From contig JAAFKL010000058.1 in NCBI GenBank assembly GCA_021399405.1, forward strand, positions 1-5,235: 5,235 nucleotides of DNA. The letters are read 5' to 3'. The DNA is from Candidatus Heimdallarchaeota archaeon. Lineage in GTDB: Archaea > Asgardarchaeota > Heimdallarchaeia > Heimdallarchaeales > Kariarchaeaceae. The notes under the pieces are model-generated. The model was not told where the DNA came from and did no database searches. It was given only the letters and a program-made list of their open reading frames with translations. The position numbers were made by a program, and so were the translations under genes. Below are positions 1 through 3,864 of this stretch, piece after piece. The first letter of the stretch is position 1. Each line of letters begins with the position of its first letter.

Positions 1-584
1 AATTTTATAATGGCTCTCGTCTACGAGAAATTAAAAATCGATATTTTAGATTGAAACGTAGACTCCAGAAGAAAGGCACTAGATCTGCAAAACGTAAGCT
101 AAAACGTATTGCAGGTAAAGAAAGACGGTTTCAGAGGGATCAGAACCATTGTATTACAAAAACCATTATTAAAAATATGAAAACAAACTCTACAATAATA
201 CTTGAAGATTTAAGTGAAATTAGAAAATCAGCTAAGCAACGAAAAAAATCTAGAGGATCTCGAGAACTTAATTCCTGGGGGTTTTATCAATTTCAGATTT
301 TCCTGCAATATAAGGGAAAGGAAAAGAATATTGAGGTTGTTTACATAAATCCAGCTTATACCTCACAGCGATGTAGTATGTGTGGATTTATATCCAAGAA
401 AAATCGTAATAGAGCAAATTTTACTTGTATCCGCTGTGTATTTAATTTAAATTCAGATCTTAATGCTTCACGTAATATTGAGAGTAAATATTTTAATGAT
501 GAATATTTATTGTATGAACTAGCTCTTAAAGCCAGAGGTTTTTTGAGTGGGGCTCCCGTCATTATCCCTAATGTAGCATCCTAG
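1..584 (+). CDS. tnpB: TnpB (IS200/IS605 OrfB) RNA-guided nuclease, C-terminal part, 5' end outside window
   Basis: The reading frame is open from the window edge (first full codon at 3) to TAG at 582-584, giving 193 visible residues. The TTG at 51 is therefore an internal codon. The start and the first RuvC catalytic Asp lie upstream of the window. Visible family features, numbered from the first full codon, are a basic region typical of the segment before RuvC-II (about 5-45, with RSAKRKLKR and NHCITK), the RuvC-II Glu68 in IILEDL, and the conserved stretch AYTSQRCSMCG. A four-Cys zinc ribbon follows (Cys124, Cys127, Cys142, Cys145), then the RuvC-III Asp152 in SDLNASRNI. The usual Gly after the fourth Cys is Val, a mild deviation. 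Known role of the family: an RNA-guided DNA endonuclease that helps the element persist, using a guide RNA made from the tnpB 3' end and the element right end. No tnpA is in view, and activity cannot be judged without the N-terminus. Confidence 0.93.
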   Translation, partial: FYNGSRLREIKNRYFRLKRRLQKKGTRSAKRKLKRIAGKERRFQRDQNHCITKTIIKNMKTNSTIILEDLSEIRKSAKQRKKSRGSRELNSWGFYQFQIFLQYKGKEKNIEVVYINPAYTSQRCSMCGFISKKNRNRANFTCIRCVFNLNSDLNASRNIESKYFNDEYLLYELALKARGFLSGAPVIIPNVAS

Positions 585-590
585 GATAGT
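561..590 (+). ncRNA. Hairpin over the tnpB stop, possible right-end/omega-RNA element
   Basis: Bases 561-570 can pair with 582-590: nine pairs, one of them a T-G wobble, with a single bulged C and an 11-nt loop. The hairpin includes the TAG stop of tnpB. A competing self-complementary 10-mer, ATCCTAGGAT, occupies 578-587. It is known that TnpB guide RNAs are processed from the 3' end of tnpB and the element right end, where subterminal hairpins occur. Assigning this hairpin to such an RNA is inference. The true element end cannot be fixed because the left end is outside the window. Confidence 0.3.
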
Positions 591-596
591 TACAAG

Positions 597-613
597 AAAA
601 AGTATACTTTTTT
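597..613 (+). terminator. 16-bp perfect palindrome with T-tract, possible tnpB terminator
   Basis: Positions 597-612 read AAAAAGTATACTTTTT, a perfect palindrome, and the run of six T extends from 608 to 613, 24 bases after the tnpB stop. Archaeal termination commonly uses U-tracts, so ending the tnpB transcript here is plausible. The stem is A/T-rich and has almost no loop, so the T-tract is stronger evidence than the hairpin. It also lies just upstream of the next gene's TATA box and could instead be a protein-binding site. Confidence 0.35.
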
Positions 614-618
614 GAATG

Positions 619-626
619 ATAATATA
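619..626 (+). promoter_or_regulatory. Candidate TATA box for the Urm1-like gene
   Basis: ATAATATA at 619-626 is centred about 44 bases before the ATG at 667. With the usual archaeal spacing of about 26 bases from TATA centre to transcription start, the RNA would begin near 649. This leaves an 18-base leader that keeps the Shine-Dalgarno at 656-660. A second AT-rich stretch near 634-640 would place the start inside that Shine-Dalgarno, so it is less likely. Confidence 0.4.
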
Positions 627-654
627 CCCTCACGCTATATTTCAATTAAATTTA

Positions 655-660
655 AGAGGA
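655..660 (+). promoter_or_regulatory. Shine-Dalgarno deciding the start of the Urm1-like gene
   Basis: AGAGGA is followed by a six-base spacer and ATG at 667. It matches the anti-Shine-Dalgarno well and selects this start over the ATG at 616. Confidence 0.7.
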
Positions 661-666
661 TTTGCA

Positions 667-945
667 ATGCCAATTCTAAAAATCAAATTACATCAAAGTT
701 TGAGAATTAAAGGAGAACCCCATGAATTCTCGGAGTCGTTTAATTCGGGAACAATCGTAAATAATATGCGAAAATTGTTGAGCAATCAACCAGCGATACT
801 TGATTTATGTTTATCCCATAAAGGCAGGAAACCAGGTATTTTATATTTATCTGAAAAAACTGAATTGGCGAGTTTAGGTTTATTAGAATCTGAACTCAAT
901 GAAGACCTAGAAATAAGGATTGTGCCAATTCTGCATGGCGGGTAA
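667..945 (+). CDS. Urm1/MoaD-like ubiquitin-fold small modifier or sulfur carrier
   Basis: This 92-residue protein ends in ILHGG, the free diglycine tail that an E1-like enzyme adenylates in ubiquitin-fold sulfur carriers (ThiS, MoaD, Urm1, archaeal SAMPs). The second half follows eukaryotic Urm1 more closely than MoaD: a KPGILYL strand resembling Urm1's RPGIITL, a spacer, then LNEDLEIRIVPILHGG resembling its acidic loop, hydrophobic strand and LHGG end. By family knowledge it would carry a thiocarboxylate for tRNA or cofactor thiolation and may conjugate to lysines; which of these applies is not visible. The ATG at 667 is chosen because AGAGGA (655-660) lies six bases upstream. An in-frame ATG at 616 would add 17 residues unlike the family and has no comparable ribosome site. 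No E1-like or sulfurtransferase gene is in the window. Confidence 0.82.
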   Translation: MPILKIKLHQSLRIKGEPHEFSESFNSGTIVNNMRKLLSNQPAILDLCLSHKGRKPGILYLSEKTELASLGLLESELNEDLEIRIVPILHGG

Positions 946-1017
946 TTTGAATAATTGTGTAAAACTAAATAGATTATTGTGGAATTTATTTGTTAGTTGA
1001 TTTTGTTGGGAAAAAAA

Positions 1018-1025
1018 TTTTATAT
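1018..1025 (+). promoter_or_regulatory. TATA box of a probable leaderless promoter
   Basis: TTTTATAT, preceded by an A-rich stretch, is centred about 25 bases before the ATG at 1047. That is the normal archaeal distance from TATA box to transcription start. The next ATG has no Shine-Dalgarno in front of it, so a leaderless mRNA beginning at or near 1047 is the simplest reading. Confidence 0.5.
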
Positions 1026-1041
1026 GGATGGTACTATCCAT
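1024..1041 (+). promoter_or_regulatory. 18-bp near-palindrome between TATA box and start codon, possible operator
   Basis: ATGGATGGTACTATCCAT pairs with itself at eight of nine positions; only G1030 against T1035 fails. It overlaps the end of the TATA box and finishes six bases before the ATG at 1047. A protein bound here would block TBP/TFB or RNA polymerase, so an operator is inferred. The binding protein is unknown. Confidence 0.4.
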
Positions 1042-1046
1042 GTTTA

Positions 1047-1214
1047 ATGTGGGTGAGAAAGATAGTAAGAGTATGGCGAAATAAGACTGGAATAGAAATC
1101 AAAAAAACTTACTATTATTGGTATAAAAGCATTCGTCGAGGGAAAAGAGTAATTTCTGAGTGTATTGGTCCTGCAACTGAAACAGATTACATTGAATATA
1201 TCGAGAATAATTAA
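1047..1214 (+). CDS. Small basic Tyr-rich protein, function unknown
   Basis: This 55-residue protein starts MWVRKIVRVW and contains KKTYYYWYKSIRRGKRVISE followed by CIGPATETDYIEYIENN. The first 34 residues are strongly basic and the last 13 acidic. No signal peptide, membrane segment or Cys-rich motif is visible. The pattern of consecutive Tyr, then Ser-x-Arg-x-Gly-Lys-x-Val and Ile-Gly resembles a beta-hairpin seen in small stand-alone archaeal proteins and at the N-terminus of some archaeal transposases; this is resemblance from memory, not an assignment. I chose ATG 1047 because the TATA box at 1018-1025 lies at leaderless distance. A TTG start at 990 would lie upstream of that promoter. 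The stop overlaps by four bases with that of the opposing winged-helix gene. It may be a nucleic-acid-binding protein or a remnant of a mobile-element gene. Confidence 0.6.
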   Translation: MWVRKIVRVWRNKTGIEIKKTYYYWYKSIRRGKRVISECIGPATETDYIEYIENN

Positions 1215-1708
1215 TCATTAAATTCTAGAGTAAGCAACTCATTGAATTGTATCGTTTCAACGATAGGGTATTCTAAGAGGATTTTATCAGTGAGCCGATA
1301 TTTAACTGCACGAGATCCACTTTTTTGCCGATCCAAATAACCATTTTCGAAGAGACGAGCCAGATAGGTTGCAATTGCAGAAGTTTCACCAAGCACTAAA
1401 GATGTTGTATGAGTCAATTGTTCTTCTAGTACCTCCTTTGCAGTGAACCAATAGTTCTCTGAGAATGCCATTCGAATAAATAGCGCAACTCTCTCCTTCT
1501 TTGATGATTGCCAAAGTTCATTAGGAGATAGATCAGCATTGTAAGTCATCCCTGATTGTGCTTCAGTATCAATGGATGAAGATTGTGTACTAATCACACC
1601 CGTTGAAGTAACCGCAGTAACCAGCGCTGTAATCTGATCTGGAGTCATATTTGGAGAGACTTCAATAACTGTTCCATTTGGAAGTTTTATTACAGAGCCT
1701 TTTACCAT
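1211..1708 (-). CDS. Winged-helix-like DNA-binding protein, uncharacterised
   Basis: This 165-residue protein appears to have three parts. Residues 1-33 form a small strand-turn-strand-helix unit (VIKLPNGTVIEVSPNMTPDQ, then an aliphatic helix). Residues 34-60 are a Ser/Thr/Gln-rich linker. Residues 65-148 look like a winged helix-turn-helix: helix KKERVALFIRMAF, helix FTAKEVLEEQL, a recognition-like helix GETSAIATYLARLFENGYL, then a wing with basic residues (RQKSGSRAVKYRLT). Such domains usually bind promoter DNA as dimers, so a transcription regulator is likely; no effector or metal site is visible. ATG 1708 has no strong Shine-Dalgarno, but a TATA box lies about 35 bases upstream. The gene follows gatE on the same strand with a 176-bp gap and its own promoter, so it is probably not part of the gatDE operon. 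Confidence 0.72.
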   Translation of the reverse strand: MVKGSVIKLPNGTVIEVSPNMTPDQITALVTAVTSTGVISTQSSSIDTEAQSGMTYNADLSPNELWQSSKKERVALFIRMAFSENYWFTAKEVLEEQLTHTTSLVLGETSAIATYLARLFENGYLDRQKSGSRAVKYRLTDKILLEYPIVETIQFNELLTLEFND

Positions 1709-1716
1709 TTTAACTT

Positions 1717-1729
1717 CAATATAATATTG
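1717..1729. promoter_or_regulatory. 13-bp perfect dyad at the predicted transcription start, possible autoregulatory operator
   Basis: CAATATAATATTG is perfectly symmetrical around A1723. It lies between the TATA box (1739-1747) and the start codon of the winged-helix gene and touches the predicted transcription start. Because that gene encodes a probable DNA-binding protein, autorepression is a reasonable inference. The site is very AT-rich, so chance symmetry in this background is a real alternative. Confidence 0.3.
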
Positions 1730-1738
1730 GATTAATGG

Positions 1739-1747
1739 TATTTAAAT
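1739..1747 (-). promoter_or_regulatory. TATA box for the winged-helix gene
   Basis: On the minus strand this reads ATTTAAATA, a good archaeal TATA match, centred about 35 bases before the ATG at 1708. The usual spacing predicts transcription from about 1717 and a leader of roughly nine bases, consistent with the absence of a strong Shine-Dalgarno. Confidence 0.45.
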
Positions 1748-1884
1748 CCCGATATGATCTAGACGATTATTTTCATTAATGCAAAAATCAATAAATTTGA
1801 ATTTGAGAGGGTGATACTGTAATTTTCAGCATGTTATTTGAATATTCAATTGCATATAACTATAATGGCAAATATTGCGTATAA
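1748..1884. other. Intergenic region after gatE
   Basis: This is the promoter-distal part of the 176-bp gap between gatE and the winged-helix gene. It holds a perfect 12-bp palindrome TTGAATATTCAA at 1838-1849. An imperfect direct repeat of 11 matches in 14 occurs at 1850-1863 and 1875-1888. A run of five A at 1783-1787, which is U on the minus-strand RNA, could help end the gatE transcript. I see no gene here: the plus-strand frame beginning at 1838 runs mainly into the antisense of gatE. Confidence 0.5.
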
Positions 1885-3864
1885 TTACTTCATTAGAGCT
1901 TGTATTTCTTTTCTAATAATGGAGGAAACCAACTTACCATCTGCACGACCGGATAACTTAGCCATAGCCTTTCCCATTAAACCACCCATCACGCTCATCC
2001 CTCTCTCTTCGATCATATCTTGATGATCTTTAACCAACTCAACTATTATCTCTTCTATTTCAGAAACATCCATTTTCTTCAATCCTAGCTTCCCCAATAG
2101 ATCGATCATAGATTGTTCTTGATTTTCAATTGCACCGATGATTATTTGTGACAAAGATTCACTAGATAATTCACCACTGGCTACAAGATCAAACATTTCG
2201 TGATATCTAGCATTTGAGAATTTTTGAATATCAAATCCTTGTCTTCGAATATCGATCATAGTTGAGATGAGTGTACTTGCTACAAGTTTGGGTTCTACTT
2301 TATGCTTAGTAATAATTTCCTCAAATAGAGTATTTTGGGGATGTAAAACCAATTGATTAGCTAATTCCTCAGATAATTTTAATTCGGATCGATATCTCTT
2401 GGATCGTTCTTCAGGCATTTCGAATTTTGTTTCATCGATCCTTTTAATGAGATCTTTGGTTAATTCAATTGGTTTTGAATCTGTCTCAGGGTACATTCTT
2501 GCTTGACCAGGTAATGGCCGCAAAAACCCAGTTGTACCATCAGCTCTTGGGGATCTTACCTCAGGAATAAGCCCTTTAGTAGATAACCATAATGAAATTG
2601 TATTTTTAATTCCTTCAATTGCTAAATTTGCAAGGTTAGCAGGACCAATTAGTAGAATGAAAGCGTCATTTTCTTTGGTTTTGAGTGATTTCTGCACTGC
2701 TTCAACCTCATCTTGCGTAATACCGAATTTTGGTAATTCATCAGAGTGAAGTATACCACCCACACCTGCAGTAACTTTACTAATTTCTGCAAATTCTGAG
2801 CCAAGTCTATAATCTGGTTGAATCTCAAATCCGATTAGTCCAGCAAAATCCGCCATCTTGAAACCAATTATTGATTCTTTGCGTTTTAATGCAGATTGTA
2901 CAAATTTTGCTTTACATTTTTTGAATGATTTTGTTACGTCTTTAGATTTAGTTGGATTGAGTTTCTTTGAAGTTATGTTGCGTGATTTTATGATTGAAAT
3001 TAATTCCAACATACGATCTTGTCTGATGGACTCATTTGTAACGTATAATGGTAAAAGATCTAATTCAGATACACCTTTAATTTCTATTCTGGTACCTTTT
3101 TTGATTGAAACATTCAAATCCTGTCTAATAGTACCCTGTCCCCGTTTGACAAACCCTGTAGTCCTCAATAACCCTCCTATTCTTTTCGCAGTTGCTAAAG
3201 CTTCATCTGGGGATCGAATATCAGGTGAAGTTGCAATTTCGATCAATGGAATCCCTAAACGATCTAATCTAAATTTTCTTGTCTTTCCTTCTTTACCGAC
3301 ATTTTTTGCTGAATCTTCCTCAAGGTTTGCTTGATAAATCCCTATCCTTTTTCCATCTACTTCAATAAAGGAATTTTCAGATCCATATGCAATTTGAGCC
3401 GTTCTCTGAAATCCAGAAGTATTACTACCATCAATAATTGTTTTACGATTAATCAGGATTTCATCTACTAATTCTAAATTAAACAATTTTTTAGCCATTG
3501 TCAAGGTTCGATATAGAGCTTCTTCATTTATTGGCAATATAGGTTCCTCATCAAGTTCTATTAGACATGTCGTATCATGAAATGCCTCGTAGATAGTGGT
3601 AGATTGTTTATTTTTCTCAAATTGTGCAGTGATATCAATATCGCCGGTTTCTCCTGATACAGCACGGAATTTACGGATCACCTTAATATCCGATTCGTCA
3701 TCACGTAAATACGCTGGGCATGGGCAAAATAATTTGCTGCCATGGGTCATAGCAATATCTTTCTCATTATAAGGAGCCAAAACTTGCTGGTGAAACTCAA
3801 GACCAACCATCAGGCCAGCTTTTTTGAAATCAATTTTTGTTGGTGCCTTTGCTTGAAATTCCAT
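1885..3864 (-). CDS. gatE: Glu-tRNA(Gln) amidotransferase subunit E
   Basis: GatE is the tRNA-binding kinase/transamidase of the archaeal GatDE complex. It phosphorylates the glutamate on Glu-tRNA(Gln) with ATP and replaces the phosphate with ammonia from GatD. The 659 residues show a GatB/GatE catalytic cradle at about 15-275, with GLEFHQQV (21-28, where the family usually has GLEIHQQ), LFCPCP (45-50), IIDGSNTSGFQRT (143-155), ANLEEDSAK (179-187), DRLGIPLIEIATSPD (201-215) and IRQDLNVSI (246-254). The AspRS-type (GAD) insertion that distinguishes GatE from GatB lies at about 320-395 (FAGLIGFEIQP, GVGGILHSDELP). The C-terminal helical and YqeY-like tail is at about 495-655, ending GRADGKLVSSIIRKEI. 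It is slightly longer than the roughly 620-residue family norm and looks intact. ATG 3864 directly follows the gatD stop (TAAATG), and GGAGAG at 3875-3880 is a plausible, rather distant ribosome site. Confidence 0.98.
   Translation of the reverse strand: MEFQAKAPTKIDFKKAGLMVGLEFHQQVLAPYNEKDIAMTHGSKLFCPCPAYLRDDESDIKVIRKFRAVSGETGDIDITAQFEKNKQSTTIYEAFHDTTCLIELDEEPILPINEEALYRTLTMAKKLFNLELVDEILINRKTIIDGSNTSGFQRTAQIAYGSENSFIEVDGKRIGIYQANLEEDSAKNVGKEGKTRKFRLDRLGIPLIEIATSPDIRSPDEALATAKRIGGLLRTTGFVKRGQGTIRQDLNVSIKKGTRIEIKGVSELDLLPLYVTNESIRQDRMLELISIIKSRNITSKKLNPTKSKDVTKSFKKCKAKFVQSALKRKESIIGFKMADFAGLIGFEIQPDYRLGSEFAEISKVTAGVGGILHSDELPKFGITQDEVEAVQKSLKTKENDAFILLIGPANLANLAIEGIKNTISLWLSTKGLIPEVRSPRADGTTGFLRPLPGQARMYPETDSKPIELTKDLIKRIDETKFEMPEERSKRYRSELKLSEELANQLVLHPQNTLFEEIITKHKVEPKLVASTLISTMIDIRRQGFDIQKFSNARYHEMFDLVASGELSSESLSQIIIGAIENQEQSMIDLLGKLGLKKMDVSEIEEIIVELVKDHQDMIEERGMSVMGGLMGKAMAKLSGRADGKLVSSIIRKEIQALMK

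Noticed and set aside
51..53. TTG 51 as the start of a short TnpB-like gene
   Set aside because: The frame continues open to the window edge with family-like residues, so the TTG is an internal Leu codon.
356..562. Minus-strand open frame inside tnpB
   Set aside because: It is antisense to the conserved zinc ribbon and RuvC-III region and has no recognisable protein features.
616..666. Upstream ATG 616 as the start of the Urm1-like gene
   Set aside because: It would add 17 residues not found in the family, lies within the predicted TATA region, and the ATG at 667 has a well-placed AGAGGA ribosome site.
990..1046. TTG 990 as the start of the small basic protein
   Set aside because: It lies upstream of the TATA box at 1018-1025, which fits a leaderless start at ATG 1047.
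946..1210. CRISPR array, tRNA or other structured RNA in the non-gatDE half
   Set aside because: I saw no regularly spaced repeats, cloverleaf or conserved rRNA/tRNA segments here or in the other gaps; only the short palindromes listed.
1838..2023. Plus-strand open frame of 61 residues
   Set aside because: Most of it is antisense to the conserved gatE C-terminus; no ribosome site or family resemblance.
2858..3334. Plus-strand open frame of 158 residues inside gatE
   Set aside because: Wholly antisense to conserved GatE coding sequence; its hydrophobic stretches follow from the opposite-strand codons.
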